Origin: Anticarsia gemmatalis
Lineage: Eukaryota > Arthropoda > Insecta > Lepidoptera > Erebidae
Reading direction: 5' to 3'
Length of the DNA: 64,000 nt
NCBI RefSeq assembly: GCF_050436995.1
Contig: NC_134767.1
Location: 2,294,001 to 2,358,000, forward strand
Part shown: positions 44,971 through 57,742 of the stretch, one piece after another
Numbering within the stretch: the stretch's first letter is position 1
How the letters are laid out: each line of letters starts with the position of its first letter
Made by a program: the position numbers and the translations under genes
The notes under the pieces: generated by a model
The model's input: only the letters and a program-made list of their open reading frames with translations
The model's database searches: none
What the model was told of the DNA's origin: nothing

Positions 44971-47859
44971 AAATCGAAATACTTTGGCAAAACGAGATGT
45001 TTATAACAAAAACAACAAATATACCTTCCACGTTATTACAAAGTTAAGTCCTATCTTATTCCCGAATAAACGTACAATCCAAAATTGTGTTCCGTGTAAC
45101 GTAAAATGCCGTCAAACAATTAACGTATAAAAAATTCTGTTTGTATACTGCGATGGACGTTTGTAAAGGAATATTTAACTTTTGATGTGTAACCAATCTG
45201 TTTTGCAACTAGTTCTGACGTTACTGTTGTTTGGAAAATGAAAATATTGTTGGACACTTTCAGGTCTTAAGTTATGAATATTTTTTTGATATTTTTGGGT
45301 AAAATGAAAATATGTAATGGTTTCAGGAATACGATTCAATTTTTTTCTTTAATTTCATAAATATAGTTGAAGTACACTTGTAGAAAATTAGCATTTTTAA
45401 TAAGACATAATAATTGTGAATTGTCCAACCCAATAATGACAGTGAATGAGAGGAATGAATACAAAAATATGGTTTACTATGTGAGCTTGTTGTATGTAGT
45501 CAGACAGAAAAGTAGGACATTAGGCATAAAACTAGACAAATAAATAGTTCAATTCATATGTCAGGCACAACATTACCAAAAATAAAAAAACATTCAACAC
45601 CACTCTTCTGGATAAGTACTGGGTACCTTACCCGGCGGATAAATAGTACTACTACTCTTTATATTAGTTAGGTAATACGACACTTATCAATAAGACGTAA
45701 AACTAGCCCTCTATTCTCAAATAATACACGAACTAGCAACAATAATCCTTCCCACTCCGTGTGCGCCGCGCCCACAGTAACATTTGCTACTAACGATCTT
45801 CCTTACATTAGTAATATTATTGCCTACAGTACAGCGTTATACCCTTGTTTTATATGGCTAATTAACTGTGTGTTTTGTTTGTATGTATGTATGTAAGTAC
45901 CACATACTTGCGTGGTTATGTTTAGTTTTGTATTTTTGTTGTTTAAGTTGGTAGTGTCAGTATGTGCGTTACGTTTTATGTTAAGAGTGTATTTTTACGA
46001 ACCATTTATTTTTGTTTGTAGGAACCGTAGCGATTGGCGCACTTTGGTGTCCACCTAACCTCATGAAAAAGGCGTTTTGTGTTTGTATGTTTGTATCAAA
46101 CTTATATGAAATCATTTTTGATTGTAGATGATGCTCAAAGGTTTTTCAGTCCTATACAATAATATGTCATATTGGCAAAGACAACCTCATACTTAAAGAC
46201 TTGCTTAAAGTTGAGTTGCTGCATTCGGACGTTTTAGCTTATACGAGTATATCTTTATTTATATATTTATGAAGGAAGTTTATGTAATAGAAACACAACT
46301 TAAGACCTAGTATGTCAGATAGAGACAATATAAGGTGTTTTTAAAAGCGTCGACTCTGCCCACCGTCCAGTCTCTACATGTGGGATCTGGAGACTTCTTT
46401 ACATTTTATATGAAAGCCCATTTAAAAGATGTTTTGTCCGAACAGTGTCTTCAACTATGTATGTCTTTTCAGTCTATTTTGCCCATTCGCCAACGTAGGT
46501 AATGCTACTTCCGTTCATGTAATCAGAAACGCATTTTGTAAGTCAAGAGGAATAGGTGTATAAGATTATATTCATTTAAACTCCAAATCAGATTCATCTT
46601 TTTTAATTTAAAACACTTATTATACTTTTGAATTTTTCTCCCGTTTATTACCAAAGTATCTCATACCTCTAATAAAATAAATCAAATAGCCAAAGATACT
46701 CTAAAAATAGATCATAAAACATTTTCCAAAAAAAAAAACCATTCACGAATCGTTTTCGATATCGTGAACACAGAATATCGAACACCCATATCACGCTGTC
46801 AATTTGAAATGTACATCGAAATGTAGGTAGAACCACGCAACTTTCCATTTTTAAAATTGTTCGTGTAATACTGTGAGTGGCTTGTAATATGACAGTTGAT
46901 GTGACGTCATATCTCCGTTCTTGGCGCTGTCGGTCGGTAAATGATTTGTTTGTAACATATTTTTTAGCGTTAATATTGGGCGTATTTTTGGTTTCTTTTC
47001 ATGTTATTTATGTTCAAATGAAAAGCAGAATACTATTTATAAACAATTTTAACACTAAATATGACCTTTAGGGGCTTTTTAGCTGTATGAAATAAAGAAA
47101 TGTGTGTTCTAATAAGGCATGTTTTTATATTATAATGTCATTTGCGCATTTTTACTTAATCCCCGCGTTAATCAACTTAATCGAGAACTTTAGTCGCCTT
47201 TCTTCAAATGTTAAAATCATCTCAAAACAAAACCTATAGTTAATACGAAATTGATATTCAAATATTGAGTTTTTATCATAAAAAAACTAATCTAAAATAT
47301 TTCAAATCTCTATTCAAACAAATGCCTGGAAGGTCCAATAAACAATAACCGTAAAATAATACCGAATCTTCAGAATTTTTATTAAAAAAACAAATTAATA
47401 TCCGGTATCAGTTGTCAAGTATTTACATTTCTTCGTAGAAAATCTTTTAATACTTAATTTATTCTTGTACCGTTCAAATTTCGTTTACATAAAATACAAT
47501 AGAAAATATTGAAGTGATATTTGACTAAAGATGTTTATGTGCTACCCCTTATGTTCCACCTTCAGAAGAAGAATGACTTAACATTAAACCAACATCGAGT
47601 CGCTTACGTCATTATTCTACTACAGATGCAAAATGTAAGTTCTTAAAAAAAACGTCCCATTTACGAATAAGTTTTAGTGTTTTTTATATGTTTTATGCAT
47701 AGTAAGTCTATTTATCGTATAAGCTAGTTTTGAATTTAGGTATTATATTTCACCCCGGCAAGCCCCGTGCATTTCCAAATATTAACTCTTGGGTACTAAC
47801 TAGTTATATAATTGATTTTAAATGAGTTAAAATGTAATAGTAAAAATATTGATTACATC
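44971..47859. other. Long stretch without recognisable genes
   Basis: A short GTAT repeat near 45880. At 46889 a small frame (MTVDVTSYLRSWRCRS, then a hydrophobic run) contains TGACGTCA; it is not convincing as a gene. Confidence 0.5.
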
Positions 47860-48065
47860 TGCGGCGTAGTTGGTAGTATAACCGACTGCTAATAATACGG
47901 TCTCAAATCTCGGATCGGTCAAAGTGCTTTTTGTCTTTTTAAACTTATATTTGAATATTTCTCAACAGTAGCCCGGAGTTTGGTAACGTGTCTGGTAAAT
48001 GGCAACAAACTCACCTTCTATTACATGGGTCTACACCTTCCGATATAACAAACGTGATAATATGT
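47860..48065 (+). mobile_element. tRNA-derived SINE (Bm1-like)
   Basis: Head GCGGCGTAGTTGGTAGTATA and a decayed B box, then CAAAGTGCTTTTTG, ATATTTCTCAACAGTAG, GGTAAATGGCAACAAACTCA and CTATTACATGGGTC. Confidence 0.65.
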
Positions 48066-49337
48066 AAGTTAAAATATACTTCTAACCTAATCAGCCAATT
48101 TTCACCGACTATTTAGTATAGGCCTATAAAAATATACTTTCTTAATACATAACAGCCGAAACTAAAACTTCCAAACGGCTCTTATTACTAAACACAAATT
48201 AAGACCCCAGATTTGATAGCACAAACGGTACTGACGTACCTCGGCTCACTTCGTTGTAATTATGAGCTACCAGTGAAACGGTATTAAACGGAATTAGGCG
48301 GATAAAACAAGATTGTGAGCAATATTACGGAGCCGGATTTGGCCGCAATCTGGCCCTTTTCTTTGAAAGAGATGCGGCATTTCTTTTTCTTCGTATATTA
48401 CTTAGTTCTTTGTTACGGTGAACTAATTTGATTAGGGACTGTTTTTTTTAGTGTAGCCTATTTAAAGGCTTATTACGATGTCTAGATCAATAAAATTTCA
48501 AGTCGGTTCGGTCAAAGTTCTGAATTATTAAAAAGATAACTCCCGCGATAAGAATTGCTCTTGTGTCGCAGGGACTTTTACAAACATATTATACAAACAA
48601 CTGACACAAAGTACACCTACACCTGAAACTATTGTTTGTGGATCGCACAAATTATTGTTCCGTGTGAGAATTGAACCTACGACCTCCCGACCTCCGTTAT
48701 TTCATTAGAGACAATAAAATTATATTATCTTATTATCTTCCCTTCACATTTCAACATTACTTTTCTTCAAAAAGGTTGAACAACTATTAACATACCTAAC
48801 AGTAATTGACACAGTTTAAAAACTTCAAACAGTATATAAGTGAATGTTATTAACATCAATATACTTATTGTCTCAACGTGTGTGAGTTGCGACATGACAG
48901 CCATCTACGATAATAAATGTGAGCGTTACTTGTTTGTAATATGGTCGACAAAGAGCTGGGAAGCTATTTAAAATTAATTATAATAGATATGGTATTGTGA
49001 CGTACTTGCTTACAATTTTTTTGTGTAAAAAAAAATATATAAAATGTATACTACCATTAACGTTACATTAAAATTTTATCAATTTATAATGGCACATGGT
49101 ATATATGACGTATGGATAAATATACGTGCATAAAATAATCCCTTTTTTGCATAGAGCTATCCTTATGGGAAACAGGGTATGTGGTTTGTGCAAAGATCAG
49201 AGTTAGTAACTTGATCTGGGTTAAATTTACATTGATTCAATCACATGCATACATATTGTCATATTTGATAAGTTTTCTACAGTTAGAAAAAGGTTAGGAT
49301 TTTGGGCTTTAGTTTTATTTTATATGATTAAATATAG
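48066..49337. other. Mostly featureless
   Basis: Holds the SINE fragment at 48553-48690. A slightly GC-richer block at about 48230-48360 has no clear coding. Confidence 0.5.
48553..48690 (-). mobile_element. tRNA-derived SINE fragment
   Basis: Minus strand: GGGAGGTCGTAGGTTCAATT (B-box region), CAATAGTTTCAGGTGTAGG, GTCAGTTGTTTGTATAATA, TCCCTGCGACACAAGAGCAA. Confidence 0.65.
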
Positions 49338-49465
49338 CCTATAGCCTTTCTCAATAAATGGGCTATCTAACACTGAAATAATTTTTCAAATCGGACCAAT
49401 TCCTGAGATTAGCGCGTTCAAACAAACAAACAAACTCTTCAGCTTTATAATATTAGTATAGATTA
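49338..49465 (-). mobile_element. Helitron 5'-end fragment (AAAC-rich family)
   Basis: 'tagcctatagcctttctcaataaatgggc' through CAAACAAACAAACTCTTCAG to TTAGTATAGAT. Only the 5' half is present; the 3' hairpin and CTAG are missing. Confidence 0.6.
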
Positions 49466-49794
49466 AAAGACATAAGCATGTCTATATTCTTTTGCTTCTT
49501 AGTAATAGAATACAAAAATAGCTTTGTGAAACTAAGTACAAGAAAGAATAATTGGAAACTTGTATAATAAGTATTTTAATGAAGCATTCTTTGAACAGGG
49601 ATTCTCATAATAATCAATGTTCACAGAAAGCTAATCTGTTACATAGCTCTCAACTGTTTCTAGGTAAATGTGAAATATCTAGAACCTTTCAAGCTTCTAT
49701 CGTTTCCAGTTAATCTTAAAGGGAAACTAGATTGTTATCAGATATTACCTGTCTCTGAATAATTAAAATAAAATTGAGATCTTATAGGTTTCAG

Positions 49795-50060
49795 TCTTCT
49801 TCTTCTTCTTATCGTATGGTTAGTAGTCAACCTAGTGTCAAAGTTGTTCAGGCAGCTCGAAGGCCTTTGACGTGGCTTAACGACTGTTATCGTAGTAGAC
49901 AACAACCGGGACCGACTTTTAACTTGCCCTCCAAAGCACGGAGACGCCCAGTTCAAATACCACTATGCGGTCACTCATCTATGGAGTGAACGCGCCAAGG
50001 GTTGCTTATCCCACACATCATTTACTGACCGGTGAGCGCCACATGCTGTGGGCGCCAGGT
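49795..50060 (-). mobile_element. 5S-derived SINE
   Basis: Reverse-complement copy of the 44.6-kb family: CTTCTTCTTCTTATCGTATGG at the left is its AAG-rich 3' tail, and ACCGGTGAGCGCC at the right is its head. The frames seen on both strands here are shadows. Confidence 0.8.
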
Positions 50061-50341
50061 TTCAGTTCAGTAAACTGATTATTTAATATCAAGTAATTGG
50101 TGCAACTGGTTCCATGATTCTAGGATCTTTGCTAGATCTGAGGGCAGTTTCTTATCACTATCGACTATCAACCATCAACATTTTTTGGGTAACTGTTTGG
50201 ATTTATTATCTGTATGAAAAATAACATTATCAAATTTATACATAAACGCGTTTATTGACAGAGTGTATTATTTTTATATGAGGTAATATAATAAAAAAAC
50301 TCTAACGTAATGTGACATACATTTTTAAATAAATTTTTAAA

Positions 50342-50592
50342 GTCAAATCCTCGCTACTCGACTATGCCATCGCACTTACATATCAAATCGCACTACTGTA
50401 GCGCAATTCTGTACAGTCGGTACTGTCGAGTATCGAAAGTTTGACATTTAGAATGTACTGCTAAAATAATTTCTACGACGCCCGTCAGAGGCGCTGATCC
50501 GATTTTCATACAAAATTTCTCGATGATAAGCAGGTTGTCGGTAGTCGATAGTAGTAGAAAATCGAGCTACTGAAGCAGTTTCTTAATCTATA
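50342..50592 (-). mobile_element. MITE, 'tatcgactaccgac' family
   Basis: TCGCTACTCGACTATGCC at the left, GACGCCCGTCAGAGGCGCTG in the middle, TTTCTCGATGATAAGCAGG and ATCGAGCTACTG at the right. The short words TCGACTA/TAGTCGA recur in both orientations. Confidence 0.5.
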
Positions 50593-50609
50593 CTATTATA
50601 TTTTATATA

Positions 50610-50700
50610 TTTCATCATCATCATCATCATCTCAGCCGGGAATCGTCCACTGCTGGACAAAGGCCTCCCCCATCGAGCGCCAATAGGACCGGTCCTGTTT
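50610..50700 (+). mobile_element. LINE 3'-tail fragment
   Basis: A CAT microsatellite (about 50612-50630) leads into TCCACTGCTGGACAAAGGCC and CCCATCGAGCGCCAATAGG, a common lepidopteran LINE tail. Confidence 0.6.
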
Positions 50701-50725
50701 ATATATTTATATTTTATATTTTATA

Positions 50726-50998
50726 TCTATACTAATATAATAAAGCTGAAGAGTTTGTTTGATTGTTTGTTTGTTTGTTTGTTTGTTTGTTTGAACGCGC
50801 TAATCTCAGGAACTACTGGTCCGATTTGAAAAATTCTTTCAGTGTTAGATAGCCCATTTATCGAGGAAGGCTATAGGCTATATAACATCACGCTATGGTT
50901 ATTAGGAGCGGAGTAGCAACGAAAAATGTTACAAAAGCGGGGAAAATTTTGACCCCTTTCTCTTAGGTGACGCAAGCGAAGTTGCGCGGGTCAGCTAG
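50726..50998 (+). mobile_element. Non-autonomous Helitron, first of a tandem pair
   Basis: Begins TCTATACTAATATAATAAAG, has a GTTT microsatellite, then the body, and ends with the hairpin GACGCAAGCGAAGTTGCG and GGGTCAGCTAG. Complete by the Helitron end rules. Confidence 0.8.
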
Positions 50999-51257
50999 TA
51001 ATATTATAAAACTGAAGAGTTTGTTTGTTTGTTTGATTGTTTGTTTGTTTGAACGCGTTAATCTCAGGAACTTCGGGTCCGATTTGAAAAATTCTTTCAG
51101 TGTTAGATAGACCATTTATCGAGGAAGGCTATAGGCTATATTTCATCACGCTACAACCAATAGGAGCGGAGTAGCAATGAAAAATGTTACAAAAACGGGG
51201 AAAATTTTGACCCATTTTATCTTATGTGACGCAAGCGAAGTTGCGCGGGTCAGCTAG
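50999..51257 (+). mobile_element. Non-autonomous Helitron, second of a tandem pair
   Basis: Starts directly after the CTAG of the first copy with TAATATTATAAAACTGAAG (lacking the initial TCTATAC) and ends GTTGCGCGGGTCAGCTAG. Differs from the first copy by a number of substitutions, so it is not a fresh duplication. Confidence 0.78.
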
Positions 51258-53446
51258 TCTCCTATAAATTGGAAGAATTTAAGCTGTTACCATGTCTCTA
51301 TAAAATAGGGTAAAATTGCCATATGAAACTCAGTTTTTTTTCCTCATATTACGGCCGAAAATACCACATCCAAACTCACAATATCACGTTATTCATGTAA
51401 TCGTGACTCCCGTTTGTTGTCTCCTTACATTTCAATTATCTCGGAACCTCTTAGTTTTGGCGACGAAATTTCCTCTTTACCCTGATATTTCATATTTTTC
51501 CCACGTAATTAGATTTTTGGGTCATATTATACGTACCTGTGGATTCAAGATTTTTGTGAAAAAATATAAACAAAGAATTGGGTTTGTTTACCTTTTATTT
51601 TTGGTAGCAGTTGAGATCATTAGTACGATTGCTCATACTGAGTGTTATTGAGTAGCGAGAATTTGATATTTGAAATTAATTTGTAAATATGGTTATTTTG
51701 GAATAGTTACAACTGCTACTTGACTGTCGATAGACGACAGCTGTGAATATTGTCCGTCGGTTTCAATTAACTTTTACTCGTATTATCCATAGGTAGGTAG
51801 AAAATTATCGATACTTTGAGATAGTGAACAACAAACCGATCAAGTTATGTAGTAGGTATAATTACTTGCAATTAAAACACTTCCATACTAATGTTATAAT
51901 GTGTGGGTTATCTTCAGACTAATATTCTTACGCGCAAGTGTTTTTAATTGCAGGTTTTTGACGTCAAAACGGTTGATAAAATTTTGGATTGTCTATAGAT
52001 CAAAACCAAAACAAACAGACGTTTTTTTTTAAACAAAATAAATCAACACAGGTAGAGCGGTAGGCATAAACCAGAACTATATTATTTTCTATCTCTCCCG
52101 CACGGTAATTGCACGTTTTTTACTACCACACACAGGCAGTCTAAATACAAGCTTAAATTAATCTACTCAATTCCTTTCTTAATTAGAACCTTGATCTCAT
52201 GACCGCAATGTTTTATACGAATTTATTCTACTTGTTTTTCCTTGTTATATTATTCCCAATTATACTAGGATTAGCTGTTAAAACAAATACTGGAGGATAT
52301 TAGTTTCTTTCCGCAAAAAGTCTAAATTGATCTTTTTATTGTGAGTTATGATATTTTGTTCAGTTATCCCGTTATAATTTTAAGCCCTATTATGATTGAG
52401 TGTGTAACTTTACCCGTTAATTTTGTCACAAAAAGTTAAGTTTTGAATTGCATTTTAGATAAATAAAACCTTAAAAGGTGATATAGATGTAGATCTCGGA
52501 CGCTGCTTGACATTTCGGCGCCAGATCTTCAAAAGACCAACGAGAAAGCCCTGGGTAAATATTAGGTTCGTTCTTTTAATTAATTAGTTTTATTTTCGGG
52601 CTACTCCCATATACTTCTTTTTTACTAGAAATGCTACAGGTTTTTTTTTAGTAAAAGACGTACATAGTTCTAGTCCAATTGAGAATTATCTTCCAGGAGG
52701 ATCTCCCAATAATTCGATAATATAAGTAATAATTCGGTGAAACTAAGTACCAACGAATAAATATCACTACACTTAAACAAATCGGGGTAATTTAGCTACA
52801 AATATAAATGGTATAATAATCCCAATAAAAAATATACTATTTCATCAAACACACATTCCTAATTGTATGAATACCATAAAAACTAAGAACTTTTTTACAT
52901 TTGCTTTTATTCCTCATTTACATTTTATTCATGGCCAAGATAAAATAACCATGGTTTCATTTGATACTATAAAAAAACATTTCCATACATCTTCAGTTTT
53001 TTTACGTCCATTTTATTCTGCAGACAAATTGTCCGGGCAAGTTACAAAAACCTTGAAAATGACTTCCTAAGAAACATATGTATAACATAGTCCTTAAATT
53101 AGTAATGAAAAAAACATCCTATTCTATTATAAGTTGTGATGTTTAAAAGTTATGACCGTATAATGTTCTTTCGATTCGAAGACTTTGCCAAGTATCAATA
53201 ATATAAATAAACTAAATTGAACCCAGTGCTGGTCTTACTGCTGGGCAAGGGTCTCTTCCAAAAATGAAAAAGGGTTTAGGTCAAAGTGCGGCCGTTTCGA
53301 CGTGAGTGAGAAACAAAAAAACACACAATTATGTATAATTGAATTGTAAATAGATTTTTTATTGAATTACTCGAGAAAACGATACAAAACAATAAAAACA
53401 AAGAAATATGAGACAAAAATAATTATATTATCTTCCTTATTAGCTA
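51258..53446. other. Long stretch without recognisable genes
   Basis: Frames of 111 codons (51316) and 67 codons (52867) have A+T-driven composition (F, I, L, Y rich) and no family features. Confidence 0.5.
53222..53300 (+). mobile_element. SINE tail fragment
   Basis: CTTACTGCTGGGCAAGGGTC then TCTTCCAAAAATGAAAAAGG, a diverged version of the tail seen at 14.0 and 63.2 kb. Confidence 0.5.
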
Positions 53447-53738
53447 CTAGCTGACCCGCGCAACTTCGCTTGCGTCACCTAAGAGAATGGGTCAAAATTT
53501 TCCCCGTTTTTGTAACATTTTTCGTTGCTACTCCGCTCCTTATGACCGTAGCGTGATGTTATACAGCCTATAGCCTTCCTCGATAAATGGGCTATCTAAC
53601 ACTAAAAGAATTTTTCAAATCGGACCAGTAGTTCCTGAGATTAGCGCGTTCAAACAAACAAACAAACAAACAAACAAACAATCAAACAATCAAACAATCA
53701 AACAAACAAACTCTTCAGCTTTATTATATTAGTATAGA
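53447..53738 (-). mobile_element. Non-autonomous Helitron
   Basis: Full element on the minus strand: TCTATACTAATATAATAAAG at 53738 to CTAG at 53447, with a long GTTT/GATT microsatellite (about 53652-53710 on the plus strand as AAAC/AATC). Confidence 0.8.
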
Positions 53739-55064
53739 TGATAACGATACCTCTAATAGAAAAGGTTGGATAATATCAGATTTCGGTCTGAAAGTTCTTC
53801 GTAGTTAGAAGATACTATAGTTATTTTATTCAGCTTTATTAGTGTCAAGTGTCAAACAATGAATAAATAACAAATAGCAATAACTTAAATACAATATTAT
53901 GAAAAATATACTTCGCAATCATTGAATACGTATCGTTTTTAAACAGTTTTTTTTTTCATTTGCATGTCAACACTTGATATCCTTGAGTCATAAAACTGTC
54001 CCAAAATATAGTTAACAACAAAAATCTGGTATTAGTGATCATAAACTTTTTATTTTTTTGTATTTTTATCATTTAATACATTTTTAGAAAGTATAGCGGA
54101 AGGGATGCACTTTTATTGAGCAATTCAAACTCCCGGTTCTTTGTTACGGAAAATATTTATCATAAGTCCTTCTTCTTCGTTTTCCATATTTTTTGTACCT
54201 CCATAATAAGTTCAAAGTACCGTGAAAATAACAAAATAGCTCAAACAATATCCATCCAATCTATAAACGTATCAGTCCGGTCATATTCAAAAAAATTACC
54301 TTCTTCTCCCTTCGTCTAAAAATTTTCTTTTATCAACAACAAAATTACAAATTCACGATAACATAATAGAATCGTAAAGTCAGTGAAATGTTCTTATTTT
54401 GTGCCCTTTTCTTTTCATCAAGGTTTATGAAAAGGAACTCGACAGGCAACTGTGTGTTATACACCACCTGAGCCAATGAGCTGTTTAGAGGCTGCAAAAA
54501 TTTTTGATGAAAAATTCAATGTACCTCTCCTGTTTTCTAAGTCGAAAATATCTGTTACATTTAAGGGTGACTTGTAATAAGTGCCTTAAGCTGATATATT
54601 GAAATTGTGTTACTAAGCTTTTTGCAATTTGGACCGATTTCTACAAATTTGAAGTTTTATAGAAACTTTGAGTATACGTCATCTGGGGCACATATTTTGA
54701 ACTTTTTTAAGATTTGTGGTCTAATTGTTCAAATGTGTGTTTAATTGTAAAAGAAATAATTGATTTCTTGCATATATAGCAATAAAAAAAAAACAACGAG
54801 TTTGCTTGCTAAAGTAACTCATAGAATTTCCTAACTAAACGATTTATTAGACAGTTTCTAATTTGGCAAGCATGAGTTAGAATGAGCAAACTTTATTTCT
54901 GGTATCTTGCTTAGAAACACGAAATTTCATGAAACTGAAGTATTTAGTTGACATGACCTTTATTCGGTTATTTTATTAATTTTTCTTTTATAAAGTTGTG
55001 TAAGTTTCGAAGCCTACAAACTTTCGAAATTGTCTGTTTCCCTGAATCGAGGTTTATTATACAA
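53739..55064. other. No recognisable feature
   Basis: A+T-rich, nothing supported. Confidence 0.6.
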
Positions 55065-55308
55065 CTAGCTGACCCGCGCAACTTCGCTTGCGTCACATAA
55101 GAGAACCATAATTTTCTCCGTTTTTGTAACATTTTTCACTGGTACTCTGCTCCTATTGGTTGTAACGTGATGATATATAGCCTATAGCCTTCCTCGATAA
55201 ATGGGCTATCTAACACTGAAAGAATTTTTCAAATCGGACCAGTAGTTCCCGAGATTAGCGCGTTCAAACAAACAAACAAACTCTTCAGCTTTATAATATT
55301 AGTATAGA
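55065..55308 (-). mobile_element. Non-autonomous Helitron
   Basis: CTAGCTGACCCGCGCAACTT at 55065 through to the 5' terminus (TCTATACTAATATT) at 55308, minus strand. Confidence 0.8.
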
Positions 55309-55460
55309 TATATAGCCTATAGCCTTCCTCGATAAATGGACTATCTAACACTGAAAGAATTTTTCAAATCGGACCAGTAGTTCCCGAGATTAGCGCGTTC
55401 AAACAAACAAACAAACAAACAAACTCTTCAGCTTTATAATATTAATATATAAGTATAGAT
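55309..55460 (-). mobile_element. Partial Helitron in tandem with the preceding copy
   Basis: Repeats the 5' half of the same family ('tatagcctatagccttcctcgataaatgg' through AAAC repeats to TATAGAT) directly abutting the full copy. The 3' half is absent. Confidence 0.7.
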
Positions 55461-56340
55461 TAATTTATGCTTTCTTATTATTTGCGTTCTAAGAATCAAG
55501 TACTGACTGTGATATGATAAGAACTTGTTAGTAACAAGTCTTTAAATGGAATTTTTGTACCTAGTTTATTAATTCGTCAGAAAATATTATATTATTTTCC
55601 TCTGAATGTTCAGTTAGTTTAGTTACAGACATTTATTGTTGATATCTATTTCATTAATTAGTTAACTAAATACGCAATAACTATGAGTTGTTTATATAAC
55701 TCCTTAGCATATATGTTATCCGTAGTAACTGTTTCTAACTGACTTATAAGTAAAAAAAAACTAGATTTTTTCTTATTGTTCCTCGGTCAAAATGATGTAT
55801 TAATTCTGTGAATGTTTTTTTACATTATTAATATGTCTTTTTGTAGTGCTAATAAGGTTACAAACCTCTGGCGAGCTCCGGCCGAAACTAAAATGAGCTT
55901 CGAACTCTTTTTGTAAAAATATAATTTAAGGTTAATATTTACACTTTACACCTTACTTCTCTAAACTGTTACTCATAAACAAACATGTACTTTATTTAAT
56001 GAACGATAAATGCTACCATTTAATGTTCTTCACAACTGAAACGACGAACAAAGATAATCTTTCACGGAAAACTGAAACCAAATTGCAAAACTATTTAATT
56101 AACACTGAAAATGAAATCACTAAGAAAGGCTAGTTAAAATGAAATATGAAACTTTTAATTAAAATTTACTGTAGGGACAAGTGAAGTTGGATACTAAATA
56201 AAGTTTTCTTTGAAAGAAATAAATTACGTGATATCTTAACGGCAGTCATTTTATTTTATATGAATTATAACGGATCGTTTTTACTTTTGAATCTAGACTT
56301 AGGTACTTAATCATCGAAAGGGTCTGTAAAGGAAGGACTG
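55461..56340. other. No recognisable feature
   Basis: A+T-rich, nothing supported. Confidence 0.6.
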
Positions 56341-56450
56341 TTTAGACTGCCTCCGTGGCGCAGTGGTTTAGGTGTATTTAGTGTCCGTTGTTTGTATGTT
56401 TGTAAAAGTACCCGCGACACAAGAGTAATTCTTAGTGCGAGTATTGTCTT
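56341..56450 (+). mobile_element. tRNA-derived SINE, internally deleted
   Basis: CCTCCGTGGCGCAGTGGTTT followed by GTTTGTATGTTTGTAAAAGT and GCGACACAAGAGTAATTCT. The anticodon to B-box region is missing. Same family as 48553-48690. Confidence 0.6.
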
Positions 56451-56519
56451 TTAAAATAAATAAAAAAAGAAACCATTTTTATAAGAAATAAACAATATAG
56501 CAAATATTCTTATAGGTTA

Positions 56520-56665
56520 TAGAGCCTGCCTCTGTGGCGTGGTCTAAAGTAGTATAGTATGCTTTCATAACTTAATTTGAATATTTCTCAATAGGAATTT
56601 GGCGTTTGGTAACGTTCCTGGTATACAGCAATAGGCTCGTACATGGAACTAACATTAATGACGAC
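56520..56665 (+). mobile_element. tRNA-derived SINE fragment (Bm1-like)
   Basis: GCCTGCCTCTGTGGCGTGGT then, after a deletion, ATATTTCTCAATAGGAATTT, GGTATACAGCAATAGGCTCG and TACATGG. Confidence 0.55.
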
Positions 56666-57102
56666 AAATGACAAAACTTGGGTATTGGGTATATTTCATA
56701 TACTTTAGTTTTTCTACAAATAGTGTGATAAAAAACATTATTTTACAAAAACATTATTTTCCGGTAATCGAAATAAAAAAAATGTGTGTAGATTTTTCCT
56801 GACTGGTCAGTGTAACATAGCGCGTGGCTATCACGCCTGTTTTCATGAAAAAATATTTATTTATATTGACTCAATCACCTCGATCAATTCCAGCAATTCC
56901 TATTTGAAAACCCGCATGCAATTCAAATGCAGTTGTTAGTTTTGTCAATAAAATTGGACAACGTCAATATTTTGATTGTAAATAACGTGGGGTAATCTAA
57001 AAACGGACAAACATAATGTACTGAACCAAAAAAAAAAAAATCCAAAAACAATACATAATTGGATATATTGTCGAACCACATCCTTCATCTGACATATTAT
57101 TA

Positions 57103-57310
57103 TTAGGTCAGGGAAAAAGTTTTTTCGCATTATAGTATGTACGAACTTGTTACCTCTTTGGCTTCAAGAATCACAAATGAGTACACGGTTCATTAGGTTT
57201 CTTTCAGTGAGCTCGTGAGATACCTAAATATCGAGCTATTTTGTGTAGAGAAAAGATTTTATTACAAGTTCATACATACTATAATGCGAAAAGACTTTTT
57301 CCCTGACCTA
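57103..57310. mobile_element. Intact mariner-type MITE, empty-site paralogue of the MULE target
   Basis: About 208 bp with inverted ends TTAGGTCAGGGAAAAAGT and ACTTTTTCCCTGACCTA. Internally it reads GGTTTCTTTCAGTGAGCTC without interruption, where the copy at 27.6-30.2 kb has the MULE between two copies of GGATTCTTTC. It therefore defines the pre-insertion state. Confidence 0.85.
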
Positions 57311-57481
57311 ACATGAAGCCTGCACGTCCATTTATTACACTTTCGAATTTTTCGCAGAACTGACTTTAAAAAAATCTGAAAGTAGTGCGTATTTTTTCAG
57401 ACAAAAACATTTTAATATTAATATGACTTTTTATGACGTGATCTGAATCAGGCAAGGGACGTTTGTACCTAGTAACGTTCT

Positions 57482-57742
57482 TTGGCCTCTGCCTACATAT
57501 TTGGGAAAAAAATCTACCATACCTTCACTGCCATTTATCTTTACTCGAATGTTCTACGAAAGGTCATTGACTCTAAACCGCCAATCAACCGTGAACCAGA
57601 CTCGGCTAGATGTAAATACACTTGGGAAAACACAAGACAGGCTTCGATACAATATGCAGAGTGTAGAGACATCAGTTTAGATGCCAAGCCTTATGTAAAT
57701 GTATGTACAAGTCCTGATAGTAGACGCCTTAGTATAGTGTAG
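57482..57742 (+). other. 86-codon open frame over a repeat remnant
   Basis: The first part (CCTCTGCCTACATATTTGGG) is a common lepidopteran repeat tail, also near 22670. The remainder (PINREPDSARCKYTWENTRQ) is unrecognised. Probably not a gene. Confidence 0.15.

Noticed and set aside
44714..45130. 138-codon plus-strand frame
   Set aside because: Starts inside a 5S-derived SINE and continues into a MITE fragment; not a gene.
46877..47071. Small frame with a hydrophobic stretch near a TGACGTCA site
   Set aside because: The proposed start is GTG, the frame is short, and a T-rich sequence gives hydrophobic runs by chance.
48237..48264. Short minus-strand block (CTCATAATTACAACG...) with possible splice sites
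   Set aside because: The donor GTACGT is plausible but the acceptor is poor, and nothing connects it to the other candidate exons.
51316..51651. 111-codon plus-strand frame
   Set aside because: Composition follows A+T-rich DNA (many F, I, L, Y); no motif, no start context and no neighbouring exon-like signals.
53652..53710. Regularly spaced AAAC/AATC repeats considered as a CRISPR-like array
   Set aside because: Simple microsatellite inside a Helitron, no spacers, eukaryotic context.
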